A stretch of DNA of 64,000 bases from Calonectria ilicicola (Eukaryota; Ascomycota; Sordariomycetes; Hypocreales; Nectriaceae). The notes under the pieces are model-generated. The model ran no database searches. It was not told the origin of the DNA and saw nothing but the letters and a program-made list of their open reading frames with translations. The stretch is from the NCBI GenBank assembly GCA_020809705.1, contig CP085825.1:7874001-7938000 (forward strand). Reading direction: 5' to 3'. A program made the translations under genes and the position numbers. Below, piece by piece: positions 10,899 through 22,254 of this stretch; position 1 is the first letter of the stretch, and every line of letters starts with the position of its first letter.

Positions 10899-13455
10899 AT
10901 GTCGACGAGAGCAGAGGCTAGTTTGCGGCGTGAAAGGAGAAGGGCCTCGAAAGCGTGAGCCGCCCCTTGAGCCACTAACCCGTCTGATGTTGCACGAAAC
11001 TCACTCATAGCTCATCAACAGTTGCAAAAGATGTCGTGACCAGAAAATCAAATGCGTCGGTTCCAACCCCTGCGAGCCATGTCAAAGAAAAGGGTTGTCC
11101 TGCAGATTTAATGAGGAGACCGAAAAGGTGGTAATTACTCGACGGTATGTCATCCGATTGGCCTCTTTCGAGAATAGGTGTCCAATCGGTGAAATAGGTA
11201 CCTGAAGGACCTACAATCAAAGCTCGCCATGTACGAAAAACAAACACAGCAAACTGCTTCACCAGCAAGTGCTTCACTGGTACAGATTGAAGGAGCAGGC
11301 CCTTGTAAGCCTTTTGCTCTACAACAGGTATAGAATGGTACTAACCGAATTTGACAACCGTAAGGTGAAAGCATGGAATTGTAAGCCAAACCATGATTTC
11401 ATTATGGAAAGACATTGATCAATGGTAACATCATCTTAGAACTCCGGAGTCGCCGACACCAGCCGGGCTTTACAGAGTTGGGAATGACCCGGAGACCCTC
11501 TTGACTAACCCCCTTGCTTGCCGCTCAGCCAACTGGGCTTTAGGGCCTAAAAACTCTAGCAGTTAGTTTCAATCTCCATAAAATTGTTGCGAATGTTCAT
11601 TGACAAGAAGATGACTCCCAGTGTTCATGGGAACGTCATCAAATTGGGCCTTTGGAAGGCGCGTCTTGACTATGACCCATCAGACACTGACTCGAGAACC
11701 TCTCCCCATCGAAGACTTACTGTTCGATGGATCAGTATATGACCTCGGCTGGGATGGAAGCAGAGGAGCATCTGAGAACCAAAAGCCTGATTTCTCGATT
11801 CTTCCTCCTCGTGATTTTGCATCACACCTGATTAGCACAGTCGGATTTCGTTGTGGCACTTTTTTCTATCTCTTTGACAGAGAGTCCTTTATGAAACAAT
11901 TCGACCAGTTTCATGAAAATCATGGAAGTTTACAAGGATTGACGCCTTTATGGTATGTTCATTACCTGCTACTTTTGGCGTTTGGCCAGGCTTTTGTGGT
12001 ACAGGTCAGCAAGTTGCGAAGCCCTCCTGGAGGAGAACTCTTCTGCCAGGCGATGAAGCTAATGCCTGAACTTACCTGCATCGACTGCTGCCCCATTGAA
12101 AAAATACAAGTGCTATGTACTATGGCGTTGTATTTACAGTGTATAAACTGCCGTGTTGGTGCTCATCGTGCTGTAAGTGACTATTTCCCCACAGAGTCAA
12201 GCTGTTAACCAATTCAGATAAGCCAAGCCTTGAGCGTTGCTCTTGTGAGCGGTATGCACACAGAAATGAAGACCCAATATCTCGATGAAAAGTTTGTACA
12301 AAAAAGTCGCCTAGCATGGTGGACGATTTATATTCTTGAGAGACATATGGCAGCCTTGATGGGAGTTCCGATGCTGCTTGCAGATGAATACATCAGTGCG
12401 CCCTATCCCAACTGTCCTGGGGACCCAGAAAAAACAAAGTCGTTGGAACTGCACGTCAAGATTTCTCAGATCCAATCCAAGATTCATTTAAGTAAGTCAA
12501 TAGGTCTTTGGGCTGCTAGATTCATCAAATTTACGTTGCTTTACAGCTGTTTACGGTATTGAGGGAGGACTTGACAGTACCTATCTAAATGCGACCCGAT
12601 CGGTGCTTAGAAGTATCTCAAGCATTGCCGATCAACTCAACAATGCGTTCGAAACTGGCGCCAACGGGACCATGTCAGGAATTTCCCGTGCCTCAGTACA
12701 TCTGCATCTTCAATATCACCAGGTCAGTATGTAGATCGCTGCTTAAGAGTATCGTCACTAAGGTCTATCTCAGTGCATTATTCTCACGACGAGACCTTTA
12801 TTATTTACTTTTCTTCAGTCAAGACTGGGGCACTCAAATTTAGACCTCATGAATTTGTTGAAATCAGAAAGCGTCAGAGGCTTGGTTCAAGTATGCCTCG
12901 AATCCTGTCAGCGCATCATTAGAACCTTGACTATATCCCTGAAGCAGGGTCTAATAGGTGAGTCACTTTTCATGACCAAGTTTCTTCAATACTAATTACA
13001 ACGCAGAACATTTTTTACCCTTCGACCTCGACTCAGTTTTTACTTCGACGATTTGCATAATTATAGCGGCGACTATCGATTCATCACTGGTAGCAGATGT
13101 CTCTACATGGACTGAAAAGTCCTATGCCGTTTACGATGAAATATCATCACGAGGGAACCTCGCTGCCGCCATGGTGAAGGAGGAGTTGATACAGCTGGAT
13201 GATGAACTTAACCAATTGCGAGCGAAAGAGCGCCTATCCTTAGCAACGGCGTTCAGTGATGGCAACAACCCTACAGGGAATATTCAATGCAGTGATATCC
13301 CTGCACCCGTGGCTCCTTTTACAGACGATGTGCTGAATTCTCAGTTTTGGGGTGATGTGCGCATGCCCTTTGGACTCAGCCCGGATCAGTTGATGGAGCT
13401 TGCAAACTCGTTGGATGTTGATAGTTTTATCACGCCCGACGTTAGCTACGATTGA
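10899..13455 (+). CDS. Zn2Cys6 transcription factor 1 (TF1)
   Basis: Start ATG at 10899 (MSTRAEASLRRERRAS). My exon chain is 10899-10954, 11022-11144, 11198-11327, 11450-11561, 11622-12172, 12218-12491, 12547-12722, 12774-12957, 13007-13455, giving 684 residues in frame. The first splice joins K-A to CKRCRDQKIKC, giving a canonical CX2CX6CX5CX2CX6C zinc cluster (residues about 20-46), followed by a basic linker and a short coiled coil. The middle holds the fungal-specific TF domain (FGRRVLTMTHQ, then AWWTIYILERHMAALMGVP). The third splice is uncertain: 11328-11449 uses a weak GAG acceptor, and an alternative (11314-11462) also keeps frame. It sits between permease 1 and the NmrA-like gene and is a likely pathway regulator. 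Confidence 0.85.
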
Positions 13456-14092
13456 ATGTACAAAATAAATAAAGGGTCTTTTTACAATAGAAGCGGATTG
13501 CTGAAGCTAAAACAACTATCTGCACCGAGATCACAATCTGCCCTGATATTTCCGTGAGCGCAAATGTATTACTTGTAGAGAGTAAAGAGACACTAATTCA
13601 TTAGTATTGTATCCATTTGATTTAATTTTATTGTTTTTAGCTTTTCTACGGTTTCATTACGCCATGGCGTGCCAAGTCTTTCTGGCCTCGGGTGTGATCT
13701 TTATGGGGAAATCACACTACGGAACACGTCCCCGTAAAAGACCCACCATTTGTTAATGCGGGCGCTACGGATGCAATGGCCGGTGGCTACGCTTCATATC
13801 ATGCGGGGAAGGATCACGTTGACTTGTCATCAATCTAGGTGCCTAGCTAATTTACTACTGATACCTAGGAAATGACGCGGGGGCGGGGAGGCCATCCGGT
13901 ACACCCATTAACGGCAAAACCTGCCTATTTTCAGCTCTTTGGTATGGGTCTACACATCGTGCAATTCCCTTAATGGAGTGTAGTCTCTTAATCACAAGAG
14001 GCAAATCGAGAAGTCATTTGCGTCGTGATCAGGTATCTCATCCTTCCTCACATTTTTCTCTTCTTTCCTCTTTTGGATCAAAGACCAGGGCA
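13456..14092. promoter_or_regulatory. Promoter region of the NmrA-like gene
   Basis: No gene. It contains GCGGGG at about 13804 and a GCGGGGGCGGGG tract near 13875-13890, which fit the CreA carbon-repressor consensus SYGGRG, and a CT-rich stretch just before the ATG. Regulation by CreA is inferred only. Confidence 0.4.
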
Positions 14093-15086
14093 ATGGCTCA
14101 GAACAAGCAGGTCGTTGTAATTGCCGGTTCCGGTAACATAGCCCAGTATCTTGCCGAGGAGTTTGTTCGAGACAAGACCCATGAGGTCATCATTGTCTCA
14201 CGAAATGAACCAGAGTTTTTCCAGAACTTAGGCGTCACATTGCAAAAGATAGAGGACTACTCGAGTGACAATGTATTGTCGGTTCTCGAGCAGCATAACG
14301 CAACGGTTTTGATCTCAACCTTGCACAGCGACAATCCCGAATTTTATTTCTCAGCGCACAAAGCACTACTACACGCGTGTTCAAGCTCCAACACTTGCAA
14401 GCGCTTTATTCCTAGTGAATTTTTGGGTAATCTTAGAGACTTTGACTCTATTCCTCGTGGTATATCTCGCGCTCGTCGCCAATTTCGGTCGTTTATTGCA
14501 GAACAGTCCGAGGTAAAATGGACATTTGTTAACCTAGGATGGTTGGCCGACTACTTTGTTCAACAGCCCGATGGATCAAGAAGCTATATCCGCCCTTTCC
14601 CGGAGGGCTGGCCGATTGATATGCAACAGAAAACGGTGCGAGTCATTGGAACTGGCGACGAACCTGTGTGCTGGACTGCTGCGCGTGATGTAGCAAAGGC
14701 AGTCGTCAAGCTGGCATCGCATGACGATTGGCCTGACCATACCTACGTTTTTGGAGAGATTGGAACTTGGAACAAGGCCATCGAGAAGGTTGAGAAATAT
14801 TTTGGATATGAGCTAAAGGTATGTAATCCAAGAACTTCAAAATTAACTTAGCTAATGAAATACACAGCGCACATATGTCAGCAAGGAAGAAATTGACAGA
14901 GATTTGGCTCGGGAAAAAGAAGATGAGGTATGGTATAGGGCAACCATTGATGAATGGTCGCTGAGTGGAGCAACGGCAGTTCCTCAGCAGGAAGCTCTTC
15001 ATTGCCGGGAGAAATATTTTACAGACGTGCACTTCCGAAACATCGAAGAGCTGCTTCAAAGCTCTGAAACTATGCAAATTATTTAG
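14093..15086 (+). CDS. NmrA/CipA-like NAD(P)-binding oxidoreductase
   Basis: Two exons, 14093-14818 and 14868-15086, 314 residues. The N-terminus VVVIAGSGNIAQYLAEEF is a Rossmann beta-alpha-beta with a GxGxxxx variant of the NmrA/isoflavone-reductase glycine motif. The conserved family segment RFIPSEFLGNL follows near residue 105. The family includes NADPH-dependent reductases of phenylpropanoids and related ketones, and also redox-sensing regulators such as NmrA, so the role could be catalytic or regulatory; the setting favours a reductase. I chose ATG 14093 because the upstream in-frame extension is not family-like. It is convergent with the cupin gene. Confidence 0.85.
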
Positions 15087-15425
15087 CTGCCGGATGCATA
15101 AATTACAATATCGCGTCTCTGTAATGGAATGTAGAAAGCAATGGCATAACCGGGGTCGAAGATGGTATTCTCAACTGATGTCTTTGAGGTTCGGCAAGAT
15201 ACTGGTTGTCTCCGAACACTTCATTAATATCAACCCATTTCCTGCGATAGAAACTTTTCATTTAATGCCCATACAGCTGGCATTTGAAATCGTATCGAAC
15301 AGTAGCACGGATTAGAAAAGATCGACGCTTGTTTAGACTTTCAGTTAATCGGCTGAAAGTAGAACACAAGTGGTCCAATACATCAAATAGATTTGTTTCT
15401 ATACTAAAAATTCATACCTACTTGA
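15087..15425. terminator. Convergent 3' region with hairpin
   Basis: Between the convergent NmrA-like and cupin genes. A perfect inverted repeat with 8-bp arms (ACTTTCAG at 15337-15344, CTGAAAGT at 15353-15360) and an 8-nt loop sits centrally. It may mark the end of one or both transcripts. Confidence 0.4.
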
Positions 15426-16106
15426 TTACAGGTTACTCTTCAACCCTTCTTGTTGATTCTTCCAGTACTTATTAGTGCCGCCATTTTCGCCAACAACTGG
15501 ATCACGGTCCGGGTTTGGGGTGCTCCAAACCTCTTCAAATCGACCAGCATGGTCACCTCCCTCGCCCCAGTCCCAGCTGAAGCCGATGGGATACGCGCCC
15601 ATCATTGTAAACCCATCCAATGGCAGCTCCTGCACGGCCTTTCTTGGGTCATCAGACTCAATGCCTCGCGCCTCCCCCGTTAAACATTTAAATTCGTCAT
15701 CCGTTGCCGCAGGATTATAGTTCTTGTGGGATATTCCAGCAGGAATCACCCACAGGTCGCCGGTATTGACTTCAACTTCCAGACCACCGTCTTCATAAGC
15801 ATCCCCGTAGGTATGCTTTTCCCAATCATCGCTTAAATCCGCAGTACCCCATCGGATTCTGCCAGGGCCTGACACGACAATCATGGCTTCGTGAGAGGCG
15901 CTATGATAGTGCGATCTCTGATGTCGGCCATATCGAGTAACCCAATGTATATCCCATCCGTTTTGCTTGAAAGAATCATATGCAGCAGCAACGTCAATCT
16001 TGCCATCCTTGAGAAACACACCTTTGTAGAGGAGAAGGGGCTTTGGAGAGTTGGGGATAAGCTTGGTGGGCTTAATATGGTAGACAATTGGCTCTGGCAG
16101 GGCCAT
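15426..16106 (-). CDS. YjlB-like cupin-domain protein
   Basis: Single-exon ORF of 226 residues. A cupin core is visible: SHYHSASHEAMIVVSGPGRIRWG (motif 1, His cluster) and GDLWVIPAGISHKNY (motif 2, metal His). This is the pattern of YjlB-like cupins, a family of unknown biochemical role that may bind a metal and act as an isomerase, dioxygenase or hydrolase. It is divergent from BVMO1 across a 1-kb shared promoter, which suggests co-regulation. No signal peptide, so probably cytosolic. Confidence 0.85.
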   Translation of the reverse strand: MALPEPIVYHIKPTKLIPNSPKPLLLYKGVFLKDGKIDVAAAYDSFKQNGWDIHWVTRYGRHQRSHYHSASHEAMIVVSGPGRIRWGTADLSDDWEKHTYGDAYEDGGLEVEVNTGDLWVIPAGISHKNYNPAATDDEFKCLTGEARGIESDDPRKAVQELPLDGFTMMGAYPIGFSWDWGEGGDHAGRFEEVWSTPNPDRDPVVGENGGTNKYWKNQQEGLKSNL

Positions 16107-17114
16107 GTTGAAGGGAGAGTCTGGCTAAGCTGGGTAAATGTGGGAGGTATTGATTCTGTAAAATAAAACTGGGAGTTCCTGATATGGCTTGCGGCGTGCT
16201 CGATCAGATAAATCCGTCAGTTTACTGCTGCTTGGGCTTTATAGACTCCTGAGCACAACTACATTTGGGGGAATGCTCCGATCTAGGCGGCTGTTTTGGG
16301 GCAAAAGGTTAGTGGGCGATCGATCACTAACTGGTCACGGGTATGAATCCCGCCCAGCAAAGCACCATGTCCAGGCAAGGCACACAAGCGCATTCAACCA
16401 CGAGTGGAGATGCTGCGGCAAATGCAACACTTGACAAATAATTACATTGATTGACTGAAAAAAACGCGAATCAGGAATTAGTTGAGAACGATAGGTGGTA
16501 AGGATCGGATGCATCGGCCGGTGTTGCATGTTGATAAGCCCTGCGTGATAAGAGCCGGCCACTCGAACCGAGTGGCCCTAGTCTAGAGCTCCCACCAATT
16601 AGGCTCGACCACAATATCAGGGGCCACGGGCATCTCGGGATCAGCGAGCAACAGGCAACTAAACGAACTGCAGGCCCAGTCGCCAGAACTTCTGCAGGTG
16701 CGGCACGAACGTATGCCGCAGCCATCGAGCGGATTGAAGAGCAGCACCGGCCACGATTGCCGGTGTCCGCATACAGTTAGTTGCGTACGGCATCCCAACT
16801 TGGGACACACCATAGGGGAGAACCCGCCTCAGATCTTGGTGTCCCACTCATTTTAGACCCGGGTAGCACCTCCGATTAAGGAGAATCGGAAACCATGAGG
16901 TGCACTATCGCCTATCTTGCCTATGCATCGAGGTTCCATCTGTGGGGGGACCACATCACGAGGTCCGGTTCAGATCGAATATTGGATATTCTTACTCTCA
17001 CGGTTTCCAACTTAAATACATCTTTGTACGCGTTGATTGCCGTCTTATCGTGCTGCTTTAGAACTAACTCAATTTCCATTCTCAGAGTAGCCGCTTAATC
17101 AACCTACTCTCATC
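16107..17114. promoter_or_regulatory. Divergent promoter of cupin and BVMO1
   Basis: No gene. A perfect 9-bp inverted repeat lies at 16557-16577 (GGCCACTCG, spacer AAC, CGAGTGGCC). A second, CCGATT-N6-AATCGG, lies at 16872-16889. CGG/CCG triplets in such palindromes suit Zn2Cys6 dimers. A tRNA B-box-like GGGTATGAATCCC near 16338 has no matching tRNA body. Confidence 0.45.
16557..16577. promoter_or_regulatory. 9-bp-arm palindrome in cupin/BVMO1 promoter
   Basis: GGCCACTCG at 16557-16565 and CGAGTGGCC at 16569-16577 with spacer AAC. It sits about 450 bp from either start codon. Confidence 0.55.
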
Positions 17115-19158
17115 ATGCCTCACTTTTCCCCAGAGAGCCCCCAATCTGAGGCTTTTCCTGATAACGCCATGCCACACTCTGTGAAAACGAGCAACGGAAA
17201 TGGTGTTGAGAATGGCCACTCTGAGACCCGGCTTAGCAATAACATAACAAAAGATGTGCCAAAGGAACGAACACAACCTTCCGCATCCCACTATACTCAG
17301 AGAAAACCCAATATTTGGGTGTCACAACGGTGCATTGACCAGGCCAGACCCTTGAAGCTTATCTATGTTGGAGGTGGCATTTCTGGCATCACTGGCGCCA
17401 TCGAATTCTTAAAAAAGGTGCCGACCTTGGAAATTGTCATTTATGAGAAGAACTCAGAGCTTGGCGGGACATGGTTTGAGAATAGGTACCCCGGATGTGC
17501 CTGTGGTAAGAATGGCCTAATTACAGCCCACCTGAACTTTGCATTGCCTAACAGCTTTCCCTCGGATAGATGTTCCAGCTCATGCGTATCAACTATCCTA
17601 TGAGTCTTCTCCTCGATGGAAATCCTTCTTCGCTTCAGCTCCTGAGATCCTGGACTACTGGAAGCAGGTAGCTGCCAAGTATGATGTCAGGAAGCTGATG
17701 CGTTTCGAGCAGAAAGTGGTGGGTGCTCGTTGGAGCGAAACTGCTGGCAAGTGGTTTGTCCAGATTTGCGATCTCAAAACTGGCAACACATATGAAGATT
17801 CTGCAGATGTTCTCATGTCAGGAGAGGGTATTCTTAATGAATGGAAATGGCCTGAGATTTCCGGAATCCACTCATTCAAGGGACAACTGCTACACAGTGC
17901 TAACTGGAGTGAAGATGCCGATCTGAAGGTACGTGAAGACATTCTTTTTTTTATCTGCTATCATATAGATGCAAATGAGCTCACAAACATTTACGTGTAG
18001 GATAAATCCGTCGCTGTGGTTGGATCTGGCAGTAGCGGCATTCAAATTGTCCCTGCTATCTTGCCCCACGTCAAACACCTGGATCATTATGTCCGTGGTC
18101 GTTCCTGGATTGCAGGCTTTTTTGGAGACGAAGATCTTCGAAACCGTCTTGAGAAGGAGGGCGGAAACTTTGATTATAGCGAAGAAGAAAAGAAGCTATG
18201 GGAGACTGACCGTGATGCCTACTTGAAGTACCGTCGCGGCATTGAACATTACATCAACGGCAAATATGGTGTTGTAATGAGCGGATCCAAGGAGCTGGCA
18301 GACGCCCGTGTGTCAACCGAGGATGCTATGATGCAGAGGCTCAAGGGCAGGCCAGAATTATTTGATGAGTTGCGTCCTGACTTTTCGCCATACTGCAAGA
18401 GAATGTCCCCTGGGCCAGGCTATTTGGAAGCTTTGGGTTCCCCCAAGGTAGACACTATTACTTGTGGCATCTCCAAGATTGATGAAAATGGCATCATCAC
18501 GAATGATGGCGTCTGTCATCCAGTCGATGTCATCATTTGTGCTACTGGCTTCCAGACCTCTTATGGCACACGCAACTTTCCCGTGTATGGAAAAGGCGGT
18601 GTTAACTTGCGAGAGCGCCAAGCAGCCCACCCTGACACATATCTTGGCCTCTGTCTTGATGGATTTCCCAATTTCTTCCAGTCCATGGGACCAAACTCCC
18701 TTCCTGGTCTAGGAAGTCTGTTGCTGGTAATTGAGAAAATTCAGGTCTACGTTGGTCAGGTTCTTGCTCGCATGGCATACGACAACATTGCACGAGTCGA
18801 GCCCAAGAAAAAAGCAGTCCAGGCATTTACCAACTTTTGCGACGAATTCCTGCAGCGCACAGTATTTGCAGAGGAATGCAACTCTTGGTACAAGAGTTCT
18901 GATCCCGGTGCCACACGGGAGGAGCAGAAACGAGGTCGCGTTACGGCAATGTGGCCAGGGAGCAGCCTCCATTGCGTCCGCGCTCTGAGCTCCGTAAGGT
19001 GGGAGGATTTCGAAATAAGCTACTATGATGACAACGAATTTGGATGGTTTGGCAATGGCTGGACTATGGGGGAAAAGTATCCATCGGATGACCTGGAATC
19101 CTTGACGTGGTATTTGAACGACACAAATATCTTTAAGCCTGCAAATGTGATAGAATGA
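17115..19158 (+). CDS. Baeyer-Villiger-type flavin monooxygenase 1 (BVMO1)
   Basis: Three exons (17115-17505, 17570-17928, 18001-19158), 635 residues. FAD Rossmann motif GGGISG at 86-91, then GGTWFENRYPGCACD, a hallmark of class B flavoproteins. The BVMO fingerprint FxGxxxHxxxW is present as FKGQLLHSANW (233-243), with Ser instead of Pro/Asp after the Trp. The NADPH Rossmann motif GSGSSG is at 258-263 and ATGF near residue 430. The first roughly 75 residues are a polar extension. Expected chemistry is insertion of oxygen next to a ketone to give an ester or lactone, using NADPH and O2. The substrate is unknown. Divergent from the cupin gene and followed by the bZIP gene. Confidence 0.9.
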
Positions 19159-19875
19159 TAGATCATCAAGGTAGCCAAAGTAGAAAAAAAATAGATTTTA
19201 ATCTCCACAACATCCTCGTCGTCAGTCCGACGGGCCGAATACGATCGCAGAGCTATCTCGCTACTATCCCCTTGAGCCCAGAAATGCTTGCGGGGCACAC
19301 CCGTTACCACAAATAGAGCTGGTTCGTCATCGCGGTAGCAAAGATACAAATAGCCTCTCCTTCTTTCCTCGATCATACGTGTACTTGCATTAGTGCTCTA
19401 TCCTGCACCAGTTAAGCTCGTGACCTACAAGAATTTCCGGGCTCAAGGGGATGAGATGCGCCCGCCTACTTGATTTCGATCTAGATCACCAAGACAATCT
19501 TATTTGTGAGCCCGGAACACTCGGAGTATTTGGCAACCCGCATCCTCGGGCGCAGTGCACGTCTCGCCATCGGTAATGCAGTGGGGCCGTAGCAGTCAAT
19601 AATAATGCCCGAATTACCGAGATGGACTGGGGAAATCCAGGGTTTGAATCGTACTAAACTAGTGTGATGCGGGCTCACCCCGCATTTTCCAAACTCCTAG
19701 ACTCCCGAATTCCCACGTCGTATTCGTACGCATATGCGGCTTGGGTTGTTTTAATTGCAATTGTCAATTGACACCTGGCTTGTTCAGTATTCCCACAACT
19801 TCCACATCTAGATAAACCCACCATTCTTGTCAGCCGTCGGACTCAATTTCCAGCTCTAAGTACCGAAAATTTGCA
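19159..19875. promoter_or_regulatory. bZIP promoter with long inverted repeat
   Basis: No gene. It holds a 25-bp near-perfect inverted repeat (see separate entry) and two TACGA half-sites in tandem on the reverse strand near 19715-19730. An ATACGATCG occurs near 19239. The half-sites resemble the palindrome of the P450/VOC promoter. Confidence 0.4.
19266..19452. repeat. 25-bp inverted repeat, arms 162 bp apart
   Basis: Arms 19266-19290 and 19428-19452 match at 23 of 25 positions when one is reverse-complemented. The inner 14 bp (ATCCCCTTGAGCCC) are identical. The enclosed segment is 137 bp. It could be a small MITE, a remnant or a stem-loop. I saw no clear target-site duplication. Confidence 0.6.
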
Positions 19876-21904
19876 ATGGGTTCCAGTGCTGGCCCAGCAA
19901 GATCCTCAAATGGCAATTGGAAAAATCGCTTCAATGCCAAACAGCTGGAAAGAAAACGGCTTTCCGATAGATTGAACCAACGCCGAACAAGGCAGCAAAC
20001 TAAAGAATATGTTGCCGAATTAGAGGAACGGGTGGAATTATTGTCTCGCGGAGACCATGCTACTGTCATCAAGCGGCTGATCGACGAAAACAAGACTCTC
20101 AGAGCGTCCCTCAACCGGTGCCAGGCCAAGATGGACACAGTCTTGGTATGCACTACTAATTGTCTAAACACGGGAGATGGTGGTGGGATTCGTGACAAGG
20201 CTTCCAGATACCACGCGCAATCTCATTCCGAGAACGTCAGAAGCTCTCCAAAGGAAACCGATATGGCCGACAACACTAGTTCATACGGCGCTCCAAGCGA
20301 TCAGTCTCTGGATATCGCTTATCACCATATGAATGAATCTCCTGCATTCACTACATCCATAATATTTAAAGCAGCGAGACTGGTTTTGCCGTCTGATTTT
20401 GGGCTCTCGACGAGAAAAATCACGAAAGAAGAATGGCTCCAGTCTATTCTCATGTGGAAGATCGTTGAGTCGCATGGCCAAGACTATTCGTTTCTGATCT
20501 CCCATTTCAATTTGGATAAAGAGCCAATCTGGCTCACGGTTGGTAGGTTTTTTGCGGGGGGTGCTTGGGTATCTGAGCTAACATTTGCATAGACAAGATA
20601 GAAAAGGCGGTCACAACCCCAAATTTTGATTCACAAATACTGAGTTGTCTTACAAACGGAACAGAATTTCCCGATCCCGTTCTTAGTTCATCCAATAGTC
20701 TGACCAAAGAGATTCTCGAAGAGTCTGAGAAACAGCGTAGGTGCATAATGTTCTGCGCCTTTCAGCTTTTTGTTTCTTGGCACAAACATTTCAAATCTCC
20801 TGTGGAATCAGGCCTCGTTTTTTGGGCAATATTTAGATATTTTATGGTACGCTTATATCCAGTGTTACGTTCAACGTCGAGTAATATTTTGTTACTGACA
20901 TTATACACTTAGCTTTTGACCCTTCCAACTGAGGATAATTTCCGAACAACGCCCAGCTGGCTCATTCCGACCCCATCCCAGTTATTCTGCGAACACCCAG
21001 GCTTTATAGACTTCTTAGTCTGGTACGTCCCCCTCCAAATACTAGACGGTACACTCATTACTAACTCAATTATTCTAGGCCAGACTTAAGAGAAAGACTT
21101 TCCACCACATGGGGCCATTATGATGAGCAAAATTTGGTGAAACATCTAATCGAAAGCTTTGAGGTCAAATCAGAGAAACACGACGAGGATAATCTCCTTT
21201 ATCCTTTACACCTAGACCATGAAGATGATAGCATTCAGCTGAGGCCCCAATTCAAGCCAATTCTTGACAACGTCGACTGGTTCAGAACAAAGCCAGACTT
21301 TGCCGCCAACTTCCCAGACCTCATGCCCTTTGTAATACCGCCAGCCTCAAATATCTCAAAAACGCCTTCGAATTCCGGAATTTCCAACCAGGAGATTGTT
21401 GTTACAACAGAGAGATGGTCTCAAAGAACGGAAAAGCGTTACAAAAAGCAGGTCGAGATAAGGGTTGATGAAGATTTAAATAACGCTACTATCCCAATGT
21501 CTTGGACATCTTCTGAATCAACAAATATTTTGGGGTCTGTAGCATTTAACCTCACAGCTCCCCAATTGACAAATGTCTCAGCATTAGATTCCCTTGTCGA
21601 GCCGGATCTATTAAGCCACCTTTACAATAGTTTCTTGATCCCAAAATCGGATCAAATAGCAGGGCATGATGATGCCTCACTACAAACCAGCTCGTCTGAT
21701 AGCGCCAGCGTTGAGATGGCCTCGCCCACAGACCAAGTCAATGTTGCGACTCCCCCTTCGGGACATTTGGCTTCCTTCAATGAAGCGTACACAGAATTCT
21801 GTGCTGCATTTGCCCCATTTCCTCCATTTTGCGCGTCAGATTTCCGCGATCCGTGTGGACCGCCGGCTCGGGCTGACTTATCGCCACGCAAGAACAGTAA
21901 TTGA
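19876..21904 (+). CDS. bZIP transcription factor with DUF3425-like region
   Basis: Four exons (19876-20542, 20593-20846, 20913-21022, 21079-21904), 618 residues. The basic region (ERKRLSDRLNQRRTRQQTKEY, near residues 25-50) is followed by heptad leucines. The central part, with SWLIPTPSQLFCEHPGFIDFLVWPDLRERL, matches the DUF3425 region of fungal bZIP regulators. Such proteins often sit in metabolic clusters as local activators. It lies between BVMO1 and the P450 and is convergent with the P450. A TTACGTCA element in the P450/VOC promoter is a plausible target (inference). Confidence 0.88.
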
Positions 21905-22254
21905 GTGACAAACTTCTCAATTTAGTCTCGCCCCATGAAATATTTTAGTCAGAAATGTGTTTTGTGCGTTTTGTCTCAAAGCCAAGGCTAGGGAGGATAT
22001 CTGTATTTTGAAGTCAATAAAATTAATCAACATTACTCAATAAAAATTGCTTCACGTGTTAATTTCTATTCAATGTTTTACCTCCCAACATTGCATTTCT
22101 ATTCATTCTTAAAGTGACATATGTAATGGGGTTTCTCACAAAAAGCCCAGATAGCTATAAATTCTGATCAACACTCCTCTATTTTCGCAGTAGTTACATC
22201 AAGTGTGTACACAATAACAGCCCAGCATTGGTGCGATCTGAAGTCAGATATCTA
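21905..22254. terminator. Convergent 3' region of bZIP and P450
   Basis: AT-rich. Two AATAAA signals (about 22015 and 22038) follow the bZIP stop. No ORF. Confidence 0.4.

Noticed and set aside
16310..16375. tRNA-like B box (GGGTATGAATCCC)
   Set aside because: No matching acceptor stem, D-arm or anticodon arm could be drawn.
19635..19655. Second tRNA B-box-like GGGTTTGAATCG
   Set aside because: No upstream A box at the right spacing and no cloverleaf.
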